Below are positions 1 through 10,215 of a DNA stretch of 64,000 nt, in pieces. The translations under genes and the position numbers were made by a program. Under the pieces are notes generated by a model that searched no databases, had not been told where the DNA came from, and worked only from the letters and a program-made list of their open reading frames with translations. This DNA is from Peromyscus leucopus (Eukaryota > Chordata > Mammalia > Rodentia > Cricetidae). Each line of letters opens with the position of its first letter. Positions within the stretch are counted from its first letter, which is position 1. The DNA is taken from assembly GCF_004664715.2 (NCBI RefSeq), contig NC_051063.1, positions 73,114,518 through 73,178,517 of the forward strand, given 5' to 3'.

Positions 1-85
1 TCTGAGTTGAAGGCCAGTCTGATCTACAGAGCAAGTTCCAAGACAGCCAGGGCTACACAGAGAAACCCTTTCTCAAAACAAAACA
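1..85 (+). mobile_element. B1 SINE, 3' part cut by window edge
   Basis: GAGTTGAAGGCCAGTCTGATC through CACAGAGAAACC matches the 3' half of B1, followed by an A-rich tail. The 5' half is outside the window. Confidence 0.75.
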
Positions 86-399
86 AAGAAGACAGAAACA
101 AAACAAACAAACATAAAACAAAAACAGAAGCAGATTCTGCTATCTAGTATGGTTAGGTCAACAACGTATGAATTTTGAGTGGGACACAGTTGAGCTCCCT
201 ACCCACTCTGTGGTATATTCCCTCTTGTCTTTCAAACGGTAATAACATCATTGGAATACTTCCTCCAGGAGGCCCTCCTGGACTTCCTTTTCTCCAGGAT
301 AGGTCTTCAGGCAGTGACATCTGTACTGTCTATGATGTGGTTTTCACCTTATGTCTCACAACGAATCACAGGCCAGCTTGTGTCCCCTGTGTTAGAATT

Positions 400-960
400 C
401 CTAGCCACTCCCCCATGACGGCACATGTGCTGGCAAGATGCCTAGTCATCCCAGGGCCTTATGTCCTACCTAATTCGTGCTCTGCGTGATCACATTATTT
501 GCATGCAACGTGATCACATAATCTATGGACACTCGTGGCCTAGCTATGAAAGCCCATATGCGTGTGTTTGGGGAATCTACAAAAGCGGATTCCACATATC
601 CCTCCTCTTCTTCCTGCATGATCTTTCCATAGGCCTAAGCACCCCCTTCTATCTCCTTCCCTTAATGAATAGTGGGTTTTGTTGTACCTCATGGCTTTTC
701 TTGCACAGCAAACAGTGCTGCTTAGTGAATAACATTGTGTTGCTTAATAAATAACACCCCGCACCTCCTCCCTCCCTTCTGCCCTGTGCTCCTGGTCCAA
801 GGGCCAGTTCTCACAGGACCCTTGCCAAACTGGACTGATCTCCCACAGATCTGAGGCTCTTGCCTGTAATTCCTGGTGGAAGCTCATTATGGTCCTGAGG
901 GGTCTGCAAGCCTGAGACCCTCCAGACTGAGTTGGGGTCTTCAGAGATCTGGGAACACAT
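400..960 (+). mobile_element. Possible solo LTR of a rodent endogenous retrovirus
   Basis: The stretch has LTR-like layout: a duplicated CGTGATCACAT/TAAT-type motif near 487 and 509, a TATA-like CTACAAAAGCGG near 578, a pyrimidine-rich segment, and TTAATAAATAA near 745 as a poly(A) signal. No TSD was recognised, so ends are approximate and the family is unnamed. The 90-400 stretch before it shows nothing I recognise. Confidence 0.35.
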
Positions 961-1077
961 GGGGAGCAGATTGTTCAGGGGAACCTACCAACCTGACTAC
1001 TGCCTGCTTCCTTTCTAGACCACTATGACTTACTGAATATTCCACGTGTGAATTAATTACCACGGGGGAGGGGAGAG

Positions 1078-1402
1078 AGGAGCTGGGGCAATGCCTCAGC
1101 AGGTAAAGTGCTGGCCACAGGACCTGAGTTCGATCCTCAGGACTCACATAACAAGTCAGGCATGGAGGCCCATGTTTGAAATCCCAGAGCTAGTGTAGCG
1201 GAGACCAGCAGATTCCGGGGGTTCATTGGCCAGCCAGCCTACCTGTGTGGTGAGCTCCAGGTCCGAGAGAGACCCTGCTTCAAAGAAAACAGGGTAGATA
1301 ACAACAGAGGGATGGCAGCTGAGGTGGACTTCTGACCTCCGCACACATGTGTGCACATCCCCACATACAAGTGCACCTACAAACACCCCCCACACACACA
1401 AT
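1078..1402 (+). mobile_element. B4 SINE
   Basis: tRNA-like head (GGCAATGCCTCAGCAGGTAAAG, GAGTTCGATCCTCAGGACTC), a B1-like tail (ATCCCAGAGC, GAGACCCTGCTTCAAAG) and an ACACAC-rich end, as in ID-B1 fusion B4 elements. Confidence 0.75.
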
Positions 1403-2600
1403 GAAGCATAACCCTAACTACTCCAAGGTGCCGCTTAGGAGCCACGTGATTGAGAGAGCAGCACTGGATAGTCTAGACATACACTCTCCGAGGGTCCTCC
1501 TGCCTTCTGAGACCGGGCACTTGCTTCCAGCTTGGGACTCCCCTGGACACTTTGTTCTGGCATCCAACCTGAGACAGCAAGGGCTGGTCAGGCAAACCAG
1601 ACACAGCCATGCACTCACAAGCTTAGGCCAGGCTCCTGGGAAGGCCATCTGCAGGCAAGCCTGAGGACAGACAAGATGTTTAAATTTTACCAGCTCTCAG
1701 TTACGGCACTGACATAGAGAAATGGCTGCAATTCTTCCTCTCAGCTGGGAGAACAGATTTTAAATAAGAAAATATTGGCCAGTATCCAGATGCCCGAAAT
1801 CTACAAGTCTGGAAATGGCTACTAAAATCTAAACTTGGGACAAGGACCTCAGATAGAGTGGGCTGGGCTCCTAGTTCTGGGCCACCCTCCGGGGCCTTCT
1901 TCCCCTCTTACTGTCTCAGCCAGTCACTTTATTCATCCGTCTGTTCGTCGGTGTCAACCTATTTTTTAAAAAATTTTAATTCTTATTTATAGACTGACCT
2001 TAATAAACTCTCTTCAAGTACTGCAGGTTTATCACTGTCACCGATGAAAACATTATTAATGACTGGCTGGCTGACCCGGACCACAGCTGCCCTTTACACT
2101 CCCCCGCAGCTGGCTGGACTACAGAGACAGCTGTGGAGAGCAGGGCGGTCGATGAGGTCAGCTGTGGGACCCGTCACCAATGCCTTTTTCCATCACGGCA
2201 GTCCACCATGCCTGAAGGTGGAACCTTCCGCTTCGTTCTGGCAAACAGCCCCAGCTGGAAAACGCACCAGAATGTCCGTAGCCATAGCTGAATAGAAAGA
2301 AACAGGAGGAGGAGGCCAGGAAAGGACACCGTGTCCCGTCTTGTCCAGCAGGGAGCGTGGCTGGGAGGCTGGGGACGAGTTTGGACCAGGTGAGGACTTG
2401 AGACACCCTCACTGAAGTGTCTCAGAGCTGTCACATAAGACCCTCTTAGCCTTAAAACAAAGGAACTCCCGTCAGGGCCCAGCTCAGGGGCAGAGCACAG
2501 AAAACTGTTTCCCTGGAGAAAGATCAGAAGCTTGGGTTAAGTGTAGGAGGCAATGCCAAGGGCCCACAGAAGTTCTGAAATTATTATCATTTCGTTTTTG
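1403..2600. other. No recognised feature
   Basis: Mixed-composition DNA without SINE/LINE signatures or convincing ORFs. A short AT-rich block (about 1965-2055) contains several TTAAT/TTTAT words. I see no gene. Confidence 0.5.
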
Positions 2601-2737
2601 TTTTGAGACAGGGTCTCTTTATGTAGCCTGGCTGTCCTGGAACATACTATGTAGCCCAGGCTGGCCTCAAACTCAGAGATTCTCCTCCTTCTGCTTCCCG
2701 AGTGCTGGGATTAAAGGTGTGCACCACTGTATCCAGC
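2601..2737 (-). mobile_element. B1 SINE
   Basis: Antisense B1: TTTTGAGACAGGGTCTC, then CCCAGGCTGGCCTCAAACTC and GAGTGCTGGGATTAAAGG. Confidence 0.92.
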
Positions 2738-2862
2738 TTTTTATCCTCCTTTTAAAAAAAAAAATTAGAAAAAAAATGACTATAATAAATTACTATAAAA
2801 TAATGAATCCATTCTAGATAATGTGAGTCTTGGTAACAATCAGTCATAAAAGATAATTTCAT

Positions 2863-3004
2863 AGCTAGGTATGGTGGCATACACCTTTAATCCCAGCACT
2901 CAGGAAGCAGAGGCAAGCAGATCTCTAAGCATTTGAAGCCAGCCTGGCCTCCTGTAGTAAGTTTCAGGTCAACCATGACTACATGTGAAACTCTTTCTCA
3001 AAGA
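2863..3004 (+). mobile_element. B1 SINE, diverged
   Basis: AGCTAGGTATGGTGGCATAC, CTTTAATCCCAGCACTC and GAAGCCAGCCTGG mark a sense B1 with many substitutions. Confidence 0.85.
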
Positions 3005-3188
3005 ACAGTTAGTGTAATGATAATAACTTCAATTATGCATTGGAGGGGTTGTTGTGTGCACATGTGTGCATGCATATGTGTGTGCTCGTGTGCGTGCAAG
3101 CATGAGCATATGGAACTAGGCTCACACACACCAAATCACCCAGGACAAATAAATACCTAATATGGCTACCAGTCCAGGCTCCCAGACA

Positions 3189-3189
<1 letters not shown>

Positions 3190-3230
<41 letters not shown>

Positions 3231-3272
3231 TTATTATTATTATTATTTATTATTTTATTAATTACTATTATT
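3190..3272. repeat. (TTA)n microsatellite
   Basis: About 25 TTA/ATT units with minor interruptions, directly abutting the antisense B1 that follows; probably grew from the A-rich tail of that B1. Confidence 0.95.
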
Positions 3273-3273
3273 T

Positions 3274-3420
3274 GGTTTTTTGAGACAGGGTTTTTCTGTG
3301 AAACAGTTCTGTCTGTCCTGGAACTTACTCTGTAGACCAGGCTGGCCTCGAACTCATAGAGATTCACCTGCCTCTGCTTCTCAAGTGCATGGATTAATGG
3401 TGTGTGTCACCACCACCCAG
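3274..3420 (-). mobile_element. B1 SINE
   Basis: TTTTTTGAGACAGGGTTTTTC, TAGACCAGGCTGGCCTCGAA and CACCACCACCCAG identify an antisense B1. Confidence 0.93.
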
Positions 3421-3439
3421 TTTTATTATTTTTCATAAT

Positions 3440-3603
3440 TAAGTAAGTAAGTAATAGGAGGGATTCACATAAATGTCACAGCACATGCATGGAGGCCAGA
3501 GGAAGTCAGTTGCCTCCCTCCACCACGTGACTCCTGGGGTCAAACTCTGGTCTTCAAGCGGGCAGAAGGTGCCTTTACCCACTGAGCCATCTCACCAGTC
3601 CCA
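3440..3603 (-). mobile_element. B3/B2-type SINE
   Basis: Antisense tRNA-derived SINE: GGAGGCCAGAGGAAGTCAG, then CACTGAGCCATCTCACCAGTCC at the high end (its 5' tRNA-like head). Confidence 0.75.
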
Positions 3604-4028
3604 GGCAGTTTAAAACAGCATCCCATCTTCCCAGATGTTAATCCATAACTTCATAAAAGGCACACCTTCCCTGCCTTTGCGGCCTTCTCTTGCTACCCGC
3701 GATCATAAACTTTCCAAAGATGCCAGCTTGGCAGATAGAAAAATACTGCATCAAATTATAAATCAAGGCTGCTCCCATTAGCCCTAAAATTAGACATTGC
3801 TACATTAAGTCCCGGGTACATTCTTAACAGACGGTGGTCACCATTCTGCCTGGGAAACGATTATAAATCCTTGTGTGTTGGTGGAGAGCCCACCCTTTGG
3901 AAACATCCCCACCCTCTGCCCCTATAAGGACCTAAAGAAACTTAGCAGTGATTTGGCAGGTGTCTCCAACAGCACTCACCTTCATCGCCAAGTGTGATCA
4001 CACAATGTGGACATTAAATGCAGATCAC

Positions 4029-4029
<1 letters not shown>
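3604..4029. promoter_or_regulatory. Candidate conserved noncoding block
   Basis: Repeat-free AT-rich DNA with clustered homeodomain-like words (ATCATAAAC, AAATTATAAATC, CCATTAGCCC, AAATTAGAC, GATTATAAATCC). No ORF. Function is inferred from composition and from position in the gene-poor DNA 3' of Acadsb. Confidence 0.3.

Positions 4030-4077
<48 letters not shown>
4030..4077. repeat. (GT)n microsatellite
   Basis: About 24 uninterrupted GT units. Confidence 0.97.
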
Positions 4078-4079
<2 letters not shown>

Positions 4080-5124
4080 TCCCCGAAGCGTGTGGTCACT
4101 TCAACACGGAAGTCCTTCCTCACCACCCCATCTAGAGCCTGTGAGGTAAATCACATCACGTCCCGGTTAACGTCTCATGTTGTTGCAGGGTGGTAATTTT
4201 GATGGCAAAGTAAGCCAGCCAGCTGCATATGCTATGGGGTGACATGTGATTTTAACTTCATTGAGGAGCCAGACTTTTGAGACATTGTTACCTGCTGGAG
4301 CAAGCAATAAAGCAAGGATGTACAAGAATGTGTCAAATAAAGAGCCTTCCTAAATTACGCCGTGAGGCCCAGATTAATACATTTAATATATTCTGGTCAT
4401 GAGTGAGGTGCTCGGGGCAGAGCAACTGCTCCTTTGTGATATCATTCACACGAATGAGCTACGGTCGCACTGACAGCCTGGAAAAGTGCCTTCACTTTTC
4501 AAACTGTACAAATGGTGCTTGGACACAGTAACTCAAAACTGGACACTTCATTTCAAGTTTAAAGCTAGTGGCCCAGCCACAAACTATTACTCCATCTCCT
4601 TTATTTGTGGTCCATGGTTTTGTACTCTTTAAGAATCAAATAAATACTGGTGTAATGTTTGCAACTGCCAGTTCAACGAAAAATACTGCTAAATTCACCA
4701 ATAAGTCTTCTTCCTACACACACAAATTTATGCCCCCAAGAGCAGAACCCGCTGCTGCCACAGGGGCTGGGTAGTTTTTTAATGTAGAGGGAGACTCACT
4801 TTAGTGATAAGAGTTTAAAGCTGAACCCTTTTTTCCTTTTTTCTTGCTCATAGATCTGGTGCTGGGAGCAGAGAGAGGTAAACGATCGATGTATGTTAAG
4901 TGTAGAAGCATTAACAGCCATTTGTGGCTTGGCCAGAAGCAGGCTGGGTTCTTCCCCGCCTCCTCACCCTACTGGGTCCAACTGGACCCCACTTCGGAAC
5001 TATCTATCCATGTGGGGACTCTGCAAAGCTGGCGGTAGCTGAGGCTTCCTGGGGGGAAACACATTAAGAGGTGGCCTATGCCAGCGCATTGTTGATATGT
5101 CTGTTCCAGATAAAAGCAGCTCCC
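4078..5124. promoter_or_regulatory. Repeat-poor block, candidate regulatory DNA
   Basis: About 1 kb without SINE/LINE signatures. The part at 4250-4560 is dense in TAAT-type and other short words (GATTTTAACTTCATTGAG, AGCAATAAAGCAAG, CAGATTAATAC, TCCTTTGTGATATC), the texture of vertebrate conserved noncoding elements. The remainder shows nothing definite. Confidence 0.3.
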
Positions 5125-5180
5125 GGGATGCAGCTCCATGGTGGAGGGCTTGCCTCCCATGCACAAGGTTCTGAGTTTGA
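5125..5180 (+). mobile_element. ID SINE fragment
   Basis: GGGATGCAGCTCCATGGTGG and AGGGCTTGCCTCCCATGCAC match the tRNA-Ala-derived ID head, ending at the B-box-like GTTCTGAGTTTGA. Confidence 0.75.
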
Positions 5181-5185
5181 TTTTT

Positions 5186-5357
5186 AGGCTTATTTTATTT
5201 ATGGGTGTAAGTGTTTGCCTGCATCTATGTATGTGCATGCTTTGAGCCCAGAAGAGGGCATCAGATTCCTCTGGAACTGCAGTTAAGAACGATTATGGGC
5301 TCAGATCCTATGCAAAAGCAGCAAATGCTCTTAACCTCTGAGTCATTTTTCCAGCCT
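5186..5357 (-). mobile_element. B3 SINE
   Basis: Antisense B3: TTATTTATGGGTGTAAGTG, TTGAGCCCAGAAGAGGGCAT, TCTTAACCTCTGAGTCATTT and CCAGCC. Confidence 0.85.
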
Positions 5358-5375
5358 CTCCCCAACTCCGCATTT

Positions 5376-5510
5376 TTTGAGACAGGTCTCACTATGTAGC
5401 TTTGGCTAGCCTGGAACTTACTAATGTAGATCAAGCTGGCCTCGAACTCACAGAGATCTGCCTACCTCTGCCTCCTGAGTGTTGGGTCTAAAGATGTGTG
5501 CCACGACACC
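5376..5510 (-). mobile_element. B1 SINE
   Basis: TTTTGAGACAGGTCTCACTA, CTGGCCTCGAACTCACAGAG and GTGTGTGCCACGACACC; antisense B1 directly after a B3 of the same orientation. Confidence 0.88.
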
Positions 5511-5802
5511 ATTTCCTATGAAGTTTAGTGTGTTGATGGATATGTACAACCATCCAACCCCACAGTCAATTTCAGGATTTTTTTTAACTTCAGAAAGAAA
5601 GCCCCATATTCATTAGAAATCACTCCTCTCTGCTCCCTGTCTCTTATCCAGCCTTACACAATTGCCAACACACTTTCTGTGTGTGTAGATTTGCAATGGA
5701 AAAAAAAAAAACAACTGTGTGGATCTTTGGGATCGACTTCTTTGGCATAGTTAGCATCATGTCTTGTTGTAGCATGAATCTGTGATATCTCAGTCACCTA
5801 TA

Positions 5803-5803
<1 letters not shown>

Positions 5804-5840
<37 letters not shown>
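5804..5840. repeat. (CA)n microsatellite
   Basis: About 18 CA units. Flanks 5511-5800 and 5845-6100 show no recognised feature. Confidence 0.96.
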
Positions 5841-6104
5841 CACATATATGTGCAAACTAATGTACCACTGACTGCATGGGAGTACCAGCTTATTTACCCA
5901 TCGGCCAGTTGATGGGCCAGAGTATCTCCATCCCAAGCCCTGTTCTAGCCTTCCACAGATCTTCACAGCAGGCTTGCTATGTGCCAAACACTCATAGAAC
6001 AATGACCTGTGTACCTATCTAGAGCTTCAAAGTTTTGTTACATACACCAAACATTTGAACAACTCGCAATATTCAGAAGGGCTCTTTGTTTTCTCTAAAA
6101 ATAT

Positions 6105-6293
6105 GTTGGTTATTTATAATTGTGTATGTGCACATGCATTGTGCAAAAGTGCACGGACCATGGCATGTTTGTGGAGGTTAGGGATACCTTTCAGGAGATG
6201 GTTCTCTCCTACCATGGGTTCCAAGAATTGAACACAGGACATCAAGCTTGAATGGTAGGCACTTTTATCTGCTGAGCCATCTCACTGGCTCAG
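6105..6293 (-). mobile_element. B3 SINE
   Basis: Antisense B3 with GTGTATGTGCACATGCATTG, TTCCAAGAATTGAACACAGG and CTGAGCCATCTCACTGGCTC. Confidence 0.8.
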
Positions 6294-6665
6294 AAAGATC
6301 TTTTTTAGAAATTTAAATCTACCTACAATACCTGTCACACTAACAACTAACAAAATAATGATCCCTGATTCCCTTGTTCTGATCTGGAAAATCAGCCCAT
6401 ACTTGATGGAGAAAAAAAAAAAACAAAACCCAAAAAACTCTTTTAAGCTGACTTCTGTCAAAAGTGGGACTTAAAAAAAAATAGGGCTTAGTTTTGTTGC
6501 CCAGGCTAACCTCAAACTCTTTAAAAATATTTTTATTGAAAAAAGTGTTTCCATATAATATATTCTGATCACGTTTTTTCCTTCCTCCAACTCCTCTCAG
6601 ATCCTTTCCACCTCCGCACCCACACAACTCCACACCCTCTCTTTTTCTCTCTTTAGAAAGCAAAC

Positions 6666-6846
6666 GGGGGCTGGAGAGATGGCTCAGAGGTTAAGAGCAC
6701 TGACTATTCTTCCAGAGGTCCTGAGTTCAATTCCCAGCAACCACATGGTGGCTCACAACCATCTGTAATGAGATCTGGTGCCCTCTTCTGTGTACATAAT
6801 AAATAAATAAATCTTAAAAAAAAAAAAGAAAGAAAGAAAGAAAGAA
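6666..6846 (+). mobile_element. B2 SINE inserted in L1, with TSD
   Basis: GGGGCTGGAGAGATGGCTCA start, GTTCAATTCCCAGCAACCAC B-box region, AATAAATAAATAAATC and an (AAAG)n tail. The 11-bp TSD AGAAAGCAAAC occurs at 6655-6665 and 6843-6853. The short TCTTCTGTGTACATAATAAA end shows the variable 3' part is shortened. Confidence 0.95.
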
Positions 6847-6855
6847 AGCAAACAG

Positions 6856-7102
6856 GGCCGGGCAGTGGTGGTCCATGCCTGTAAACCCAGCACTAGGGAG
6901 GCAGAGGCAGGCAGATCTCTGTGAGTTCGAGGCCAGCCTGGTCTACAGAGCTAGTCCGGGACAGGCTCCAAAGATACAGAGAAGCCCTGTCTCTAGAAAA
7001 AGGAGAAGAAGAAGGAGGAGAAGGAGAAGGAGAAAAGGAGAAGGAGAAGGAGAAGAAGGAGGAGGAGAAGGAGAAGGAGAAGAAGAATGAGAAGAAGAAG
7101 AG
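6856..7102 (+). mobile_element. B1 SINE with purine-repeat tail, with TSD
   Basis: GGCCGGGCAGTGGTGGTCCA through GCCCTGTCTCTAG (about 6856-6996), then a roughly 105-base all-purine GGAGAA/GAAGAA tract. TSD AGCAAACAG at 6847-6855 and 7103-7111 includes part of the older B2 TSD, so B1 landed after the B2 at nearly the same point. Confidence 0.93.
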
Positions 7103-7869
7103 AGCAAACAGGTAATCAAAAAACCTAAAACAAACTGGGGGGTGGCACAAGAAATTCTCTCTCACACATCCACAAAATAAAATCAACAAAACCACAAAAA
7201 ATCAGAAACTATAACACACAGAAAAATATCCAGGAGACAAAAATTGCCCAACCAAAGTAACATGATACAAAAAAAAAACAAACAACAACAACAAAAACCT
7301 CGACAAAAACACCCTTGAATTTGTGTTTTATTGGCCATCTACTGCTGGGCATGGGGCCTACCCAGAAGTGTGGTTAGCATACTAGAGAGACTCCACTGGA
7401 GAAAACTAATTTCTCCTTTGTAAGCAAGTGTCAACTGCAGATAGCTTCTTGTGTAGGGGTAGAGGCTCCTGTCTACTTCTCCCTCTTAGTGCTGGGACTC
7501 TGTCAGGCTTGAATCTGTTCAGGCCCTGTGCATTCTGCCTCAGTCTCCCTAGTTCATATGTGTGTCAGTCATGTGTCTGAAGCACATGGTTTCCTTGCAA
7601 TCATCCATCCGCTCAGGCTTTTACAATTGTTTCCATCCTCTTCCCATAGATCCTTGAGCCCTGAGGGGTTTGATGGAGGCATCTCATTTAGGACTGAGGG
7701 TTCCAAAATCTCTCACTTTCTGCACATTGTCCAGCTGAGGGTCTCTGTGTTAGTTCTTTTCTACGACAAGAACCTCTGAGGAGGACTGGGACAGAAACTG
7801 AAATATGGGTATAGCGGAACGCTGTTAGGAGTCATCTTATTGCTATGCTCTTTTAGCAGAATAGTAGTG

Positions 7870-8252
7870 TGTAGCTGGAAGTTTCTCTGGTCCCACCTGG
7901 CTCCACAGTTCTGTAGCCACTTATAAAATAATCATTCAGAGGGTTAATATTAATTACAAACTGTATGTATGGTCTATGGCTCAAGTTTCTTGCTAGCTAG
8001 CTCTATCATCTTAAATTAACCCATTTCTATTCATCTATATGTTGCCACATAGCCGTGGTGTTATCAGACTGCTGCATCTTGTTCCTTTGGGGGCGACTCG
8101 TGTCTCCTTTCCCTCTGCCTTTCTTCTTTCCTGTCTTTCTCCTTGGATTTCCTGCCTGCCTCTAAGCTGCCTTGCTATCGGCTGAAGCAGCTTATTTATT
8201 AACCAATCAGAGCAGCACATATTCACAGGGTACAGAAAGATATCCCACAGCA
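7870..8252 (-). mobile_element. Solo LTR (ERV/MaLR-type) inserted in L1
   Basis: 383 bp beginning TGTAGCTGG and ending ..ACAGCA on the plus strand (TG..CA on either reading), flanked by 6-bp duplications GTAGTG/ATAGTG (one mismatch). It interrupts the L1 3' UTR. Its reverse complement matches the LTR at 23532-23929 through conserved words (GGGTTAATTTAAG, TTATTTTATAA, AAACTTCCAGCTACA). No internal retroviral sequence remains. Confidence 0.75.
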
Positions 8253-9477
8253 ATAGTGTTTGGCTATTGGCCCGTGGCCTATCCAGTCTTAGGTTCTTGG
8301 CCACCCAAGCGGTGTTAGGCATAGGTTCCATCTCATGGAATTGGCCTTAAATTCAATCACAGAGTGGTTGCACCAGCATATCTTGTAGACAGGTCTCTAT
8401 TGTAGATGGAGGGGGTTTTTAGCTGGGTTATGAGTCACCTTTATCCTCTAGGAGTGTACAGAGTGCCTTCCAGCACCATAAACATTAGTTAGTTAGAGGG
8501 ATTCAACCTCTAGTTAGGCACCAGCTCGACTTCTCTGTGTTCAGATACATAAGTGTTGTGGTCAGCAGTTGGGCCTTACCATCTATCAGTTTGTGGAGAA
8601 CGACCAATAGCCTTGGCAAAAGCCTGCGATGTTAGGGGATTTCCATGGGGCTCCTTTGACCAGTATCTCAACCAAATATAACCCACTCCTGGCCCTAGAG
8701 GCTTCACATGGTGGTGAAAGATGTTGAGATGGGGCTTTGTCTCCCCTGCTACCTAGTGACTCCATTTAGATTTATTTCGTATTTGTATATATTTTAGGAA
8801 GCTTCCACTGTAGCAGGGTTCTGTATGGGCCCTCCAATGTTGCTTGGTGCTAGTTGTCCCCCCCCCATATTCCCTCCCTTATCGCTCTTTTCCATCTCCT
8901 TCTCCATTTATCTTCCCACTCCAGTCTCCCCTTGTCTTTCCACAACTACATATTCTATTTCTCCTTTCTTGGGAGATTCTTCTTTCTCCCCTAGCCCCTG
9001 ATTCAATATCTAAACTCTGTTATTCGGACTGTAGCATGCATATCGAAGAGTTAAAAGATAACATCCCTATAGAAGAGAAAGCATATGATATTTATCTTTT
9101 GGGGTCTGGGTTACTTCACTCAGTATGATTTTATTCTGGCTCCATCCATTTAGCTGCAAATTTCACAATCTCATTTTTTTAACAACTGAATAATATCCCA
9201 TTGTGTAACTGTACCACGTTTTTGTTATACATTCATTCATCAGTCAGTGGGCATCTAGGCTGTTTCTAATGTCTGGCTATCACGAATAGCAATGAACATG
9301 GATGAGCATGTATCTCTGGGGGAAGATGTAGAGTTCTTTGAGCATATGACCAAGAGTGGCAGAGCTGGGTCTTGAGGTAGATCTATTCCCAGCTTCCTGA
9401 GAAAAACTGCCACCCTGCTTTCCATAGTGGCTGTATGAGTTTTCACGCCCACCAGCAATGAATGAGGTTCCTTAACC

Positions 9478-9549
9478 TCAGACTCTTGATCCCCTTGCCT
9501 TCGATACCCGAGTGTGGAAACTATAGGCGTGTGCCACCATGCCCAGCTG
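9478..9549 (-). mobile_element. B1 SINE fragment
   Basis: CTTGATCCCCTTGCCTTCGA to GTGCCACCATGCCCAGCTG is only the 5' half of an antisense B1, abutting the broken L1 end. Confidence 0.6.
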
Positions 9550-9829
9550 AGAGAGCCACCCTTTCACCCCACTTCCCTCTAACCCTGAGCTTTTCCAAGT
9601 CACAAACATAAGAGCTGGTGCTCCAGCAACTATTTTCTGTTTCTGATAAATGCCAGGAAAAAATGTGGCAGGGCAACAGATGAGCCGCTCCCACCCCCAA
9701 AAAAATCCAGGTAAACAAAATAAGATTTTTAAAAATCCAAAAAGTAAGTAAACAAAACACCCCAAATAGAAGTTTAGTTGGAATTTAAGATACATAATGA
9801 ATAATTGTTTTATCCTAGATATTTTCTGT

Positions 9830-9904
9830 GGTTGGTGGGAATTGAACTCAGGACCTCTGGAAGAGCAGTCAGTGCTCTTAACCTCTGAGCCATCTCTCCA
9901 GCCC
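9830..9904 (-). mobile_element. Tailless B2-derived tRNA-like insert with perfect TSD
   Basis: 75 bp (antisense) containing only the tRNA-related head of B2 (GGAATTGAACTCAGGACCTC, CTGAGCCATCTCTCCAGCC), bounded exactly by a 17-bp direct repeat TCCTAGATATTTTCTGT at 9813-9829 and 9905-9921. No A-tail or B2 3' body is present. Confidence 0.85.
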
Positions 9905-10129
9905 TCCTAGATATTTTCTGTACAATATTTGGGACATGCTTATTTAAAAACCAAAGCAAACAAACATGAAAACAACAACAACAAAAACAACAACCCACTT
10001 GTTTCTGCAGCATCGAACTTCAGCTGAGCACTCTGCATTCTGTCAGGGGTCTGGGTCTCCTTGGCTTGTGGGTCTGCTCTAAAACCCTTCGTAGATCCTG
10101 AATTATCTGACTAATCCAGTTTAGGGTTG

Positions 10130-10215
10130 CCTGTTAAGCACCTACTGTGTGCTGGTTTTAGGCGAAGCCTTGTGGACACAGACGGGCTTCTTAGACTCAC
10201 AGTTTGGTGACTACA
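10130..10215 (+). mobile_element. Possible MIR SINE fragment
   Basis: GTTAAGCACCTACTGTGTGCTGG resembles the MIR core. Short and diverged. Confidence 0.4.

Larger units (their letters stand above)
6528..9478 (-). mobile_element. L1 (Lx-type) 3' end, 5'-truncated, interrupted
   Basis: Antisense L1. The 3' end with poly(A)-side sequence starts near 6528 (ATTTTTATTGAAAAAAG), the 3' UTR follows at 7111-8860 (TATTGGCCATCTACTGCTGG, GGCACCAGCTCGACTTCTC) and the ORF2 C-terminal region at 8990-9478 (TCTGGGTTACTTCACTCAGT, CTCCATCCATTTAGCTGCAA, TTTTCACGCCCACCAGCAAT). Many substitutions and stops mean it is long dead. It is split by a B2 (6666-6846), a B1 with a purine tail (6856-7102) and a solo LTR (7870-8252). 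Confidence 0.85.

Noticed and set aside
9255..9458. Minus-strand 67-codon ORF with RDSQTLETA-type end
   Set aside because: Translation of a decayed antisense L1 ORF2 C-terminal region.
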